DNA from: JBKBMT01 sp046295655
GTDB lineage: Bacteria; Pseudomonadota; Alphaproteobacteria; Rhodobacterales; Rhodobacteraceae
NCBI GenBank assembly: GCA_046295655.1
Contig: JBKBMT010000002.1
Coordinates: 1 to 64,000 of the forward strand
DNA length: 64,000 nt
Direction of reading: 5' to 3'
The notes under the pieces were generated by a model. The model made no database searches. It was not told where the DNA came from and worked only from the letters and a program-made list of their open reading frames with translations. Made by a program: the position numbers and the translations under genes. Below are positions 1-8,119 of the stretch, piece after piece (the first letter of the stretch is position 1; every line of letters starts with the position of its first letter).

Positions 1-878
1 CCGGCCAGAAGCACCCGCTTCGCGCCGAAGCGCGCGGCCAGCCGGCTCCAGATCGGGGCGGAAGCTGCGGCAGACAGGAAGAACAGCAGCAGCAGCGGGC
101 CCTCCGCCCCCGGCGCCTGAAGCCGGCTTTCGACGAAGAACAGGAACAGGGTCGAGGTCACGGCCACGGGCGCGGCATTGACCAGCGCAACCGCAAGAAG
201 CCAGCGCGATGGTCCGTCCCGAAGTATCGTGCCGAGGTTGCCCGCCGGGGCAAGGCCGCGGCCGGTCCATTCCCCGTGCATCGACCAGACCGCCACGATG
301 GCAAGGATCGAGAATCCGGCGGCAAAGCCGGCGAACGGATGGTCGGTCGCGACACCGAGAACGACAGGCGCGACCGCCGCCAGCGACACCCCCGCAAGCG
401 CACCGGTCTCGCGCCAGCCGGCCAGCCGCAGATGCCCGTTGCGCCCCAGCGTCTCGGCCTTGGTCACGCCCTCGGCATAGAACGTGATGGTCAGGAGACT
501 GAAGGAAGAGAACAGCACTGCCAGCGTCAGCGCGAACCACGCCAGCGGCTGCACCGGCGGCACGACGGCAAAGAGCCCCACCATGGACGCCGCCATCAGC
601 CCTGCCGCGACCGCGACCATCGCCCGACGGCGGTGGCGGAACCGCTCCGACAGCCAGCCGAGCGCCGGGTCCTGCACCACGTCCAGCAGCCGGAGCCCGA
701 ACAGGACGCCCCCCAGAGCGGCAAGGCTGACGCCATATTCGTCGACGTAGAACTTCGGCGCGTGGATGTAGATCGGCAGTCCCGCGCAGGCGATCAGTCC
801 GGCAAACAGCGCCCAGGCCGGCAGGCGATGGCCCGCGCGGCGTGCGGCGGCGGCCCGCGGTGAAACAACCGCCGTCAT
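1..878 (-). CDS. MFS transporter, GPH/MelB-like (C-terminus cut by window edge)
   Basis: Leftward reading frame starting at the ATG at 878 and still open at base 1, so about 292 codons of the N-terminal part are present. The protein is strongly hydrophobic with repeated membrane segments; the loop after the second helix has the acidic and arginine-rich pattern LGWLSERFRHRRR that resembles the GPH sugar:cation symporter branch of the major facilitator superfamily. Its start overlaps the stop of the DUF1365 gene (ATGA), so it is the third gene of the operon that begins at 2916. From memory, the R. sphaeroides operon next to rpoE (RSP_1091-1087) also carries a GPH transporter here. The substrate is unknown; given its partners, a lipid-related cargo is an inference only. 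Confidence 0.8.
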   Translation of the reverse strand, partial: MTAVVSPRAAAARRAGHRLPAWALFAGLIACAGLPIYIHAPKFYVDEYGVSLAALGGVLFGLRLLDVVQDPALGWLSERFRHRRRAMVAVAAGLMAASMVGLFAVVPPVQPLAWFALTLAVLFSSFSLLTITFYAEGVTKAETLGRNGHLRLAGWRETGALAGVSLAAVAPVVLGVATDHPFAGFAAGFSILAIVAVWSMHGEWTGRGLAPAGNLGTILRDGPSRWLLAVALVNAAPVAVTSTLFLFFVESRLQAPGAEGPLLLLFFLSAAASAPIWSRLAARFGAKRVLLA

Positions 879-1627
879 CGCGTCACCTCTTCGCTCGGCG
901 GTTCGGGACGCGTTCGATACCGCGCGCCCTTCCACCAGAGCTTCAGCGCCTGCCAGTGGATCAGCGCAAGCACGCGTCGAGATCCGAAGGGGCGGCGCAG
1001 CCCGGCGGCGACGATGGCCCGGTTGGTGAGCGGCGCGCGGGTGCCGATCAGGTTGGTATAGACCCCGCCCTCGGCATTGCTGTGGTCGATCCAGATCCCG
1101 ATCCGGTCCGGGCGCAGATCGAAGCGGAAGACATAGCGGCCGTCCTTCGGCTGGAACGGCGAGACGTGAAAGATCTTGCGGGCCTCGATCGTGTCGGTCG
1201 GACCGATCGGCGCACGGTCATCGCGATGGCAGAGATAGCTGTGGCGGTCGCCGAAGGTGTTCGTGACCTCTGCGATCGCGGCACGCAGCGCCCCGCCTGA
1301 ATCGTGGCACAGCCAGAACGAGACCGGGTTGAACACATGCCCCAGCACCCGCGGCTGGGCAAGAAGCAGGATCCGGTCGCCACCGGGGAGCCCCTCGCGC
1401 GACAGCACTTCGCGCACCCAGGCGATGCCCCTGCCCTGCCCGGGCGGGCCGCCGTGATCGCGGTCGTGCAGCGATACCAGATTGGCCCGGTTGCGAGAGA
1501 ACAGGAGCGGCCCCGACGCCGCCTTGGGGTCGAGCAGCAGGTAGTCGACCCGATAGCGGAAGCGGTTCGCCACCGCACCCTTCCTGCCGTGGAAGGTCTC
1601 GCCCGCGATATGTTCGACTGCCGTCAT
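875..1627 (-). CDS. DUF1365 family protein of the sigma-E lipid operon
   Basis: 250 aa. I chose the ATG at 1627 (MTAVEHIAGETFHGRKG) because it overlaps the TGA of the upstream flavoprotein as ATGA; the open frame extends further upstream but that part reads as shadow sequence. The family is recognised from the N-terminal FRYRVDYLLLD, the HDRDHG motif and VFNPVSFWLCHD. DUF1365 proteins are almost always encoded between a COG2907-type flavin amine oxidase and a cyclopropane synthase-like methyltransferase or a transporter, and have been tied to modified membrane fatty acids in R. sphaeroides (furan fatty acid work, from memory). The enzymatic step is not established here. Translational coupling on both sides suggests matched production with its neighbours. 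Confidence 0.85.
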   Translation of the reverse strand: MTAVEHIAGETFHGRKGAVANRFRYRVDYLLLDPKAASGPLLFSRNRANLVSLHDRDHGGPPGQGRGIAWVREVLSREGLPGGDRILLLAQPRVLGHVFNPVSFWLCHDSGGALRAAIAEVTNTFGDRHSYLCHRDDRAPIGPTDTIEARKIFHVSPFQPKDGRYVFRFDLRPDRIGIWIDHSNAEGGVYTNLIGTRAPLTNRAIVAAGLRRPFGSRRVLALIHWQALKLWWKGARYRTRPEPPSEEVTR

Positions 1628-2916
1628 GCCGCCTGCGCCAGTCTCGGGGCCGCCAGCGCCTCGACCACATCCAGCGCGGAGGCGATGCCGTCCTCGTGAA
1701 AGCCGTTCTTCATCCATGCCCCGCAGAACCACGTGCCGTTCTGGCCGTTGATCTCGCGGATGTGGCCCTGAGCCGCCAGCGCCGCGCGGTCATAGACGGG
1801 GTGGCGGAAAGTCACCACATCATGGATCAGCTCCTCACGGATCGGGCGCGTGCTGTTGAGCGTCACGAACAGCGGATCGTCCTTCGGGATCGGCTGCAGC
1901 GAGTTCATCCAGTAGGTCAGGTCGATCCGGTCCGAGGTCTTGCCCTGCGGTTCGGTATAGACCCAGCTGGCCCAGGCCCGGCGGCGGCGGGGCATCAGGC
2001 TTTCGTCGGCGTGCAGCACTGCCTCGTTCGGCTGGTAGCGGACCGCCGACAACGCGGCACGTTCCGCCGGGGTCGCGTCGGACAGAAGCCGGAGGCTGTC
2101 GTCGGAATGGGTGGCCAGAACGACTGCATCGAACGGCTCCCAGGCGCCGCCGCGGGCGCGCACGAAGGCGCCGGCGGCCTCCCGCCGGATACCGGCAACC
2201 TCGGCGCCAAGCCGGATATCGACACCTGCCGCCCGCATCGACGCCTCCAGCCGGCGGACATATTCGATCGAGCCGCCCCGAACCGTGTACCACTGGTGCT
2301 GACCGGTGTGGGACAGCAATGCATGGTTCTTGAAGAACCGCACCAGCGCCTGCGCCGGAAAGTCGAGAATGCCGCGCGTCGGGGTCGACCAGATCGCGCC
2401 GGAAAGCGGCAGGATGTAATAGTCGCGAAACCACGGCCCGGTGCCGAGCTGTTCAAGGAATTCACCTATGGTCACCGCCGGATCGTTGGCCACGCTCAGG
2501 GCCTGAGCGTTGAAGCGCAGCACATCCGTCATCATGCGCAGGAACGCCGGGCGTGCGATGTTCCGGCGCTGGGCGAACACCGCGTCGAGATTTCGCAAAC
2601 CGTATTCGATCCGTCCGCCGTCGATCGACGCGCCGAAACTCATGTCGCTTTCGGCGACCGGCACGCCCAGAGCCTCGAACAGCCGGAGCAGGTTGGGATA
2701 GTTGACCCGATTGAAGACAATGAACCCGGTATCGACCGGCTGATCGCGGCGCCTCCCCGCGATCACCGTCCGGGCGTGGCCGCCAAGCCGCGGTTCGGCC
2801 TCGAACAGCACCACGGCGTTGTCGCGCGACAGGAAGTGCGCAGCACTCATTCCCGCGATCCCCCCTCCGATCACGGCAATGCGGCGGGGGGAAACGGGAA
2901 GGGGTTCGAACGGCAT
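1624..2916 (-). CDS. FAD-dependent amine oxidase-like protein (COG2907 type)
   Basis: 430 aa. An N-terminal Rossmann fold is clear: IAVIGGGIAGMSAA near residues 13-26, with the acidic FEAEPRLGGHART segment typical of flavin amine oxidases and fatty acid or phytoene desaturase relatives. It is the first gene of a three-gene leftward operon with DUF1365 and an MFS transporter, directly divergent from rpoE, and a TGATCC promoter lies upstream (2947-2976). Its R. sphaeroides counterpart (RSP_1091, from memory) belongs to the singlet-oxygen sigma-E regulon and has been linked to unusual membrane fatty acids. The likely role is oxidation or desaturation of a fatty acyl chain in response to singlet oxygen; the exact substrate is inferred, not seen. 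Confidence 0.88.
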   Translation of the reverse strand: MPFEPLPVSPRRIAVIGGGIAGMSAAHFLSRDNAVVLFEAEPRLGGHARTVIAGRRRDQPVDTGFIVFNRVNYPNLLRLFEALGVPVAESDMSFGASIDGGRIEYGLRNLDAVFAQRRNIARPAFLRMMTDVLRFNAQALSVANDPAVTIGEFLEQLGTGPWFRDYYILPLSGAIWSTPTRGILDFPAQALVRFFKNHALLSHTGQHQWYTVRGGSIEYVRRLEASMRAAGVDIRLGAEVAGIRREAAGAFVRARGGAWEPFDAVVLATHSDDSLRLLSDATPAERAALSAVRYQPNEAVLHADESLMPRRRRAWASWVYTEPQGKTSDRIDLTYWMNSLQPIPKDDPLFVTLNSTRPIREELIHDVVTFRHPVYDRAALAAQGHIREINGQNGTWFCGAWMKNGFHEDGIASALDVVEALAAPRLAQAA

Positions 2917-2946
2917 CGGCTGCTCCGGGTTTCTTGACTTGCGCTT

Positions 2947-2976
2947 CGTTTACGGGCCGCCGCGCACGGCGGATCA
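2947..2976 (-). promoter_or_regulatory. Candidate sigma-E (RpoE) promoter for the flavoprotein operon
   Basis: On the minus strand TGATCC (2976-2971) is followed by an 18-nt spacer and TAAACG (2952-2947), which ends about 30 bp before the start codon at 2916. TGATCC is the -35 element known for the R. sphaeroides singlet-oxygen sigma-E. The same -35 and the same spacer length occur on the opposite strand in front of rpoE. Confidence 0.7.
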
Positions 2977-3073
2977 ACGGCCGCGAAAACGCGCTGTCCG
3001 TCTTGCTTGACGATTCACTCTGTCGGCCCAGATAGACAGCTCAAGGGCCAGAAGCCAATCTGCGCTGGTTCGG

Positions 3074-3103
3074 TGATCCAGGGGGGAAATGGTGGCGTAT
3101 CTG
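3074..3103 (+). promoter_or_regulatory. Candidate autoregulatory sigma-E promoter of rpoE-chrR
   Basis: TGATCC (3074-3079), an 18-nt spacer and TATCTG (3098-3103) lie about 105 bp upstream of the GTG start of rpoE. The -35 hexamer is identical to the one driving the divergent flavoprotein operon. Sigma-E autoregulation from such a promoter is known in R. sphaeroides; use of this copy is an inference from the match. Confidence 0.72.
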
Positions 3104-3209
3104 TCGCATGCTGGATGCCACGTCGCTCGAAAAACGGGTTGCGGACCGGGCCGGGCCTGCCGAAGGTGGGCGCGTCACGAGCACGGGGCACAGGCAGGAA
3201 GGGAAATCG

Positions 3210-3752
3210 GTGGCGAACGACACCGGCGAGACGGACTGGACGGCGTTGCTGCTGCGGGTGCGCGACAATGGCGACCGGGCCGCATTCGCGCAGCTGTTTC
3301 GCCATTTCGGACCGCGGGTGAAGGCATTTCTGATCCGCACCGGCGCGTCCGAACCGATGGCAGAGGATTGTGCGCAGGACGTCATGGCGACGTTGTGGCA
3401 GAAGGCGCATCTTTTCGACCCCGCGCGGGCGACGGTGGCGACCTGGGTGTTCACCATCGCGCGGAATCGGCGCATCGACCTCGTGCGCCGCGCAAGACCG
3501 GACCCGGAAGAGCTACCCTGGGGACCGGAACCGGAACCGGATCAGGCGGATGCGCTGATCCTGCAACAGGAAACGCGGGCGCTGGGCGATGCGATAGCCC
3601 AGCTTCCCGAGAAACAGAGGGAACTGATCGAACGGGCCTATTTCGGAGACCTTTCGCACAGCGAGATCGCCGAACAGACCGGCCTGCCGCTTGGCACGAT
3701 CAAGTCCCGCATCCGTCTGGCGCTGGAAAAGCTGCGCCAGCAGATGGGATGA
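3210..3752 (+). CDS. rpoE: ECF sigma factor RpoE (ChrR-controlled, singlet-oxygen type)
   Basis: 180 aa from a GTG at 3210, chosen because AGGAAGGG sits about 6 bp upstream and the length then fits ECF11-type sigma factors; an ATG at 3108 would add 34 unlikely residues and begin inside the promoter region. Region 2 (FRHFGPRVKAFLIR, then AEDCAQDVMATLWQKA) and region 4 (the HSEIAEQTGLPLGTIKSRIR helix-turn-helix) are complete. It directs transcription of stress genes when released from ChrR. The next gene encodes its anti-sigma factor, 10 bp downstream, and a TGATCC promoter upstream suggests positive autoregulation. The divergent lipid operon is its most obvious local target. Confidence 0.95.
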   Translation: MANDTGETDWTALLLRVRDNGDRAAFAQLFRHFGPRVKAFLIRTGASEPMAEDCAQDVMATLWQKAHLFDPARATVATWVFTIARNRRIDLVRRARPDPEELPWGPEPEPDQADALILQQETRALGDAIAQLPEKQRELIERAYFGDLSHSEIAEQTGLPLGTIKSRIRLALEKLRQQMG

Positions 3753-3762
3753 GGCACGAAGA

Positions 3763-4404
3763 ATGACGATCCGTCACCACGTTCCCGACGCCATGCTGAT
3801 GGCCTACTCCGCCGGCACCCTGCCGGAGGCCTTTGCGCTGGTGGTCGCGACACATGTTTCGCTGTGCGATGAGTGCCGCGCACGGATGGAGGCCTTCGAT
3901 GCGGTCGGCGGCACCCTGATCGAGCGCTGTGGCATGGCCGAGATGGCCGCCGGCAGTCTCGAGGCGGTGCTGGCCAGGCTCGAGGCGCCGCCTGCCCGCC
4001 CCGCGCCTGTCCGGCGGCCTCGGGGCGTCCTGCCCGGGCCGCTGCAGGATTACGTGGGCGGTGATCTGGAGGCGATCCGCTGGCGGCCTGTCGGCATGGG
4101 GGTCAGGCAGGCAATCCTGCGCACCGCCCGGGATGCCTCGGCGCGGCTGCTCTACATTCCGGCAGGACAGGCTGTCCCCGATCACGGGCATCGCGGCATC
4201 GAACTGACGCTCGTCCTTCAGGGGGCGTTCAGGGACGAGACCGACCGGTTCGGCCGCGGCGACCTGGAAGTGGCCGATTCCGATCTGGAACACACGCCCG
4301 TGGCCGAGGCAGGCGAGGATTGCATCTGCCTGGCCGCCACCGACGCGCCCCTGCGGTTCACCGGGCTTCTGCCGCGGATCGCGCAACCCTTCCTGCGGAT
4401 CTGA
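3763..4404 (+). CDS. chrR: Zinc anti-sigma factor ChrR
   Basis: 213 aa. The N-terminal anti-sigma domain has His6, His31, Cys35 and Cys38, and the C-terminal cupin domain has His141, His143, Glu147 and His177; these are the zinc ligands at the same residue numbers I recall for R. sphaeroides ChrR. It binds and silences RpoE in the cytoplasm; singlet oxygen or organic peroxide triggers its breakdown and frees the sigma factor. The ATG at 3763 follows GAAG with a short gap to the rpoE stop, so the two are co-transcribed. No membrane segment is present, as expected for the soluble zinc anti-sigma family. Confidence 0.96.
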   Translation: MTIRHHVPDAMLMAYSAGTLPEAFALVVATHVSLCDECRARMEAFDAVGGTLIERCGMAEMAAGSLEAVLARLEAPPARPAPVRRPRGVLPGPLQDYVGGDLEAIRWRPVGMGVRQAILRTARDASARLLYIPAGQAVPDHGHRGIELTLVLQGAFRDETDRFGRGDLEVADSDLEHTPVAEAGEDCICLAATDAPLRFTGLLPRIAQPFLRI

Positions 4405-4590
4405 CGGGCTTTGGCGGGCTTCTATGGGAGCCCCGGGCCGGTGCGCTTTCGGCCAGGACGTCGCGAAACTGTTGCAGCGCCCCGCACAAGCCCTCGTCCG
4501 GACGACCGGCCCCGGGGTATCTGATGGCGCAACAGGAACGGGTTCCAGCCAGCCGCCGGCGGACCTTCCGTGCCCGCGGCCTGTCAAGGT

Positions 4591-5139
4591 TCAGCGCCGG
4601 CGCAGGCATACCGTGAGAACCGGCGCACCGCCCGAATGACCGAAGGCAAGCGCACCACGCGCAAGCAGGAGGTCCGACGCGTCCAGGCTGCGCTGCGCGC
4701 CGTCCAGCGACAATACCGCGCCTTCGGGCGCGAAAGCGGCGCAGGCATCGCCCGTCAGGCGCGCGGCTCCGCTGTGCAGCACCGCGACTTCCGCCGACCA
4801 CGACGCCCGCGCCCACATCACGTTGAAATCGACGGAAGGACTGGTCACGCCGAAGCCCGCGACCGGAACATCGCCAGGAAAGGCGACCGGGCGATACGGC
4901 CCGGCAAACAGATCCAGTCCCGATCCGCGCAGCGCAAATCCCGGACCCGAGATAACCGTCAGGTTCCGGTCGATGCCGGGAAAGATGGAGAAAGACCCGT
5001 CCTCGACGACCTGCGCCATGGACAGCCGCCACTGCATTGCCCCGTCCGCAGCGTCCAGACGGGCAAGTTCGGTGGTGATCCCCCTCCCGTTCGCCCAGGC
5101 CATCGTGCGGTAGTCCCGCAGGGTCAGGTGGCGGATCAT
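4591..5139 (-). CDS. HutD/Ves family protein
   Basis: 182 aa, a cupin-like protein of the HutD/Ves family recognised by the N-terminal pattern TMAWANGRGITTELAR and by SIFPGIDRNLTVISG. HutD members are linked to control of histidine use, but no hut genes are nearby, so a general HutD/Ves label is safer. Its ATG at 5139 overlaps the rmuC stop as ATGA, which makes it the last gene of the leftward rmuC-containing operon. The product faces the chrR 3' end with 186 bp between the two stops. The biochemical role is unknown. Confidence 0.8.
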   Translation of the reverse strand: MIRHLTLRDYRTMAWANGRGITTELARLDAADGAMQWRLSMAQVVEDGSFSIFPGIDRNLTVISGPGFALRGSGLDLFAGPYRPVAFPGDVPVAGFGVTSPSVDFNVMWARASWSAEVAVLHSGAARLTGDACAAFAPEGAVLSLDGAQRSLDASDLLLARGALAFGHSGGAPVLTVCLRRR

Positions 5140-6284
5140 GGCTGTTCCAGCACCGGTTCGGACGCGGCTTCGGCCAGTTCCTCGAAGTCGAAGGAATCGA
5201 GCCGCCGCGCGCGCCGTCCCGCCTTGTCGGCCGAGATCTTGATTTCCTCGACATCCCTGACCGCCTGCGCGAAATGCCGGTCCAGGTTCTCGACCCGCGC
5301 GCCCAGTCGGTCGACGTCGCCGTGCAGCAGCGCAAGCTCGCGCCGGATCGCGCCGGCCTGTTCGCGCATCCGGGCGTCCTTGAGGACGGCCCGCATCGTG
5401 TTCAAGGTCGCCATGCAGGTCGTCGGCGACACGATCCAGACCCTGAGGCCGAACCCCTCGCGCACCACCTCGGCATGATTGGCGTGGAGTTCGGCATAGA
5501 CCGCCTCGGAGGGCAGGAACATCAGCGCGCCGTCCGCCGTCTCGCCCTCGATGATGTAGCGTTCGGCGATCGCGCGCAGATGCGCCCGGACCGCGGCCTT
5601 GAAGGCCCGCGACGCCTCGGCCTGGGCACGCGCATCGCCCGCCGCCCGCAATGCCTCATAGGCCTCCAGCGGGAACTTGGCGTCGATCACGATCGGCCCC
5701 GGCGGCTTCGGCAGCCGGATCACGCAGTCCGCACGCCGCCCGTTCGAAAGCGTCGCCTGCATCGCGTAACTGTCGCGGGGCAGTGCCTTCTGCACGATGT
5801 CGTTCAACTGGATCTCGCCGAAGGCACCGCGGGTCTGCTTGTTCGAGAGGATGTCCTGAAGGCTCAGCACGTCGCCCGACAGCTTCTCGATCTTGGCCTG
5901 GGCGCGGTCGATGGTCTCCAGCCGCTGCTGCAGTTCGCCAAGGCTGCGCGCCGTGCGCGTGGCGCTGCCCTGCAGGCTTTCGCCCATGCGCGCCTGCACC
6001 TCGGCAAGCCGCGCCTCGATCAGCTTCAGCATCGCCGCCTGGGCCTGGGCCTGGGCCTCGGAGACATGGCTCAGACCGCCGGCAAGCCGTTCCTGCCCTT
6101 CGCCCAGCGCCTGAACCCGTTGGGTCATCCACCCGAGTTCCTGCCGCAAGGGCTCGGCCGCCCGCGCCGCACGCGCTGCCGCACGCAGGGTGAGAAGCAG
6201 GACGATCAGCAGCAGCGCCAATGCCGCCCCGGCCAGCACCTCGGGGTCGAACCAGCGCAGTTCCAACTCGCCGACCCTGATCAT
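5136..6284 (-). CDS. rmuC: RmuC family DNA recombination protein
   Basis: 382 aa from the ATG at 6284, which overlaps the mutL stop as ATGA; a longer frame exists but is not needed. A single N-terminal membrane helix (roughly residues 14-34, with a long run of leucines) is followed by a coiled coil rich in Glu, Gln and Ala, then the RmuC domain with KQTRGAFGEIQL and the nuclease-like stretch PIVIDAKFPLEAYEAL. RmuC limits recombination at inverted repeats and is proposed to be a membrane-tethered nuclease of the restriction-endonuclease fold. Adjacency to mutL groups two genome-maintenance genes in one transcript. Confidence 0.92.
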   Translation of the reverse strand: MIRVGELELRWFDPEVLAGAALALLLIVLLLTLRAAARAARAAEPLRQELGWMTQRVQALGEGQERLAGGLSHVSEAQAQAQAAMLKLIEARLAEVQARMGESLQGSATRTARSLGELQQRLETIDRAQAKIEKLSGDVLSLQDILSNKQTRGAFGEIQLNDIVQKALPRDSYAMQATLSNGRRADCVIRLPKPPGPIVIDAKFPLEAYEALRAAGDARAQAEASRAFKAAVRAHLRAIAERYIIEGETADGALMFLPSEAVYAELHANHAEVVREGFGLRVWIVSPTTCMATLNTMRAVLKDARMREQAGAIRRELALLHGDVDRLGARVENLDRHFAQAVRDVEEIKISADKAGRRARRLDSFDFEELAEAASEPVLEQP

Positions 6285-8086
6285 CGCCGCCCGAACATCC
6301 GGTCCAGATCGGCTAGCGGCAGCTCCACCCAGGTGGGCCGCCCGTGGTTGCACTGCCCGGAAAACGGCGTCGCCTCGATCTCGCGCAACAGCGCGTCCAT
6401 CTCCTCGGGGCGAAGCCGCCGCCCCGCGCGCACCGACCCGTGGCAGGCGATGCGCGACAGGATCGCGTCGAGCCGCGCCGCCAGCCCCCCGGCCTGCCCG
6501 GCGTCGGCCAGTTCGTCCAGCACGTCGCGCAGCAATGCCGCCGCGTCGACCTGGCCGAGAATCGCCGGGGTTTCCCGCACGGCGACCGCACCGGTCCCGA
6601 AAGGCTCTGCCACCAGACCGAGGGCGACCAGATCCGCGCCATGCGAATCGACCAGGGCCACCGCTTCGGGGTCAAGCGCCACGATCTCGGGGATCAGCAG
6701 CACCTGCCGGGCAATGCCCGCGGCGGCGCGCTGGCGCTTCAGCCGTTCATAGACCAGCCGTTCATGCGCCGCATGCTGATCGACCAGGACCATCCCGCGC
6801 GCGGTCTCGGCCAGGATGTAGGTGTCGTGCAACTGGGCAATGGCCCGGCCGAGGGGAAGTTCGGCCGGGGGAGCATCAGCCTCCGGGCGCGGTGCGGGGG
6901 CCGGTGCGGGCTCTGCCAACCCCGACCAGGGGGACTGGGCCGCCGCTGCCAGCCGCAAGGCTTCCTGCGATGACGCAGGCGGCAGCGGGTTGCGGCCTTC
7001 GGGCATGGCCCGGCCCAACAGCCCCGCCGCAATCGTTGTCGAAGCGCGATGCCCCGCCTCGGCCAGTGCATGTCGCAGCGCCCCGATCACCAGCCCCCGC
7101 ACCGCGCCCGGATCGCGGAAGCGGACCTCGGCCTTGGCGGGATGCACGTTGACATCGACCAGCGCGGGCGCGCAGCCGATCTCCAGCACCACCGCCGGGA
7201 ACCGGTCGCGCGGCAGCAGGTCCGAATAGGCCGCGCGCAGGGCGCCGATCAGCAGCCGGTCCTGAACCGGCCGGCCGTTGACGAACAGGAACTGGGCCAC
7301 CGCAGCGCCCCGCGACCAGGTCGGCAGCGCGGCCAGCCCGGAAAGACGCAAGCCGTCACGCGCAGCCCCGATCGGCAGGGCATTGGCCACGAAATCGGCG
7401 CCCAGCACCCTGCCCGCCCGCGCCGCCAGCGCGGCGGCGCGATCGCCCGGTTCCGGCTCGGCGCGGAACATCACCCGCCGTCCTCCGTCCGACATGTCGC
7501 AGAGCGTGAAGCCGACCTGCGGCTCGGCCAGGGCAAGGCGGCGCACCACATCGCCGATCGCCTGCGCCTCGGCCCGATCTGACCGCAGGAACTTCAGCCG
7601 GGCCGGCGTGGCGAAGAAGATGTCGCGCAGCTCAACCACGGTGCCCCGGCCCAGCGCGGCCGGTTCGACCGGCGCCAGGCGCCCGCCCTCGACCCGGATT
7701 CGCGCCGCCTCGAAACCCGGGGCGCGCGACGTCACGCTCAGCCGGCCGACCGCGCCGAGACTGGGCAGCGCCTCGCCGCGGAACCCGAAGCTCGCGATCG
7801 CCGTCAGATCGCTGCCGTCGATCTTGGACGTGGCATGCCGCGACACTGCCAGCGGCAGATCCTCGGGCGTCATGCCGCAACCGTCGTCCGTGACCCGGAT
7901 CAAGGTCTTGCCGCCGTCCGCATAGTCCACCGCGATGCGCCCCGCACCTGCGTCGAGCGCGTTCTCGACCAGTTCCTTGACCGCCGATGCCGGCCGTTCA
8001 AGCACCTCGCCGGCGGCGATCCGGTTGATCGCGACCTCATCCAGTTGCCGGATGACGGGCCGTATGTTGCGGAGTTCGGCATTCAT
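6281..8086 (-). CDS. mutL: DNA mismatch repair protein MutL
   Basis: 601 aa. The GHKL ATPase motifs are intact: LVENALDAGA, DDGCGM and FGFRGEALPSLGAV in the N-terminal third. The C-terminal dimerisation domain carries DQHAAHERLVYE (about residues 434-445), matching the DQHAx2Ex4E metal-binding motif of MutL proteins with nicking activity, along with ACHGSVRAG and CNHGRPT. That fits bacteria without MutH and Dam-directed repair. A proline- and alanine-rich linker separates the two domains. It couples to rmuC downstream and lies 33 bp after the M16 peptidase gene. Confidence 0.96.
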   Translation of the reverse strand: MNAELRNIRPVIRQLDEVAINRIAAGEVLERPASAVKELVENALDAGAGRIAVDYADGGKTLIRVTDDGCGMTPEDLPLAVSRHATSKIDGSDLTAIASFGFRGEALPSLGAVGRLSVTSRAPGFEAARIRVEGGRLAPVEPAALGRGTVVELRDIFFATPARLKFLRSDRAEAQAIGDVVRRLALAEPQVGFTLCDMSDGGRRVMFRAEPEPGDRAAALAARAGRVLGADFVANALPIGAARDGLRLSGLAALPTWSRGAAVAQFLFVNGRPVQDRLLIGALRAAYSDLLPRDRFPAVVLEIGCAPALVDVNVHPAKAEVRFRDPGAVRGLVIGALRHALAEAGHRASTTIAAGLLGRAMPEGRNPLPPASSQEALRLAAAAQSPWSGLAEPAPAPAPRPEADAPPAELPLGRAIAQLHDTYILAETARGMVLVDQHAAHERLVYERLKRQRAAAGIARQVLLIPEIVALDPEAVALVDSHGADLVALGLVAEPFGTGAVAVRETPAILGQVDAAALLRDVLDELADAGQAGGLAARLDAILSRIACHGSVRAGRRLRPEEMDALLREIEATPFSGQCNHGRPTWVELPLADLDRMFGRR

Positions 8087-8119
8087 GCCACAAGCCTTAG
8101 CAGGCTGTGGCAGATTCGG

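Noticed and set aside
875..1732. Longer DUF1365 start at 1732
   Set aside because: The extra 35 residues lie inside the flavoprotein gene and look like shadow sequence; the ATG at 1627 overlaps the previous stop as ATGA and starts at the family-typical N-terminus.
4405..4590. Weak hairpin GGGCTTC-TATG-GGAGCCC after chrR as a terminator
   Set aside because: The stem needs a mismatch or wobble pair and no T-run follows; it was not strong enough to list as a feature.
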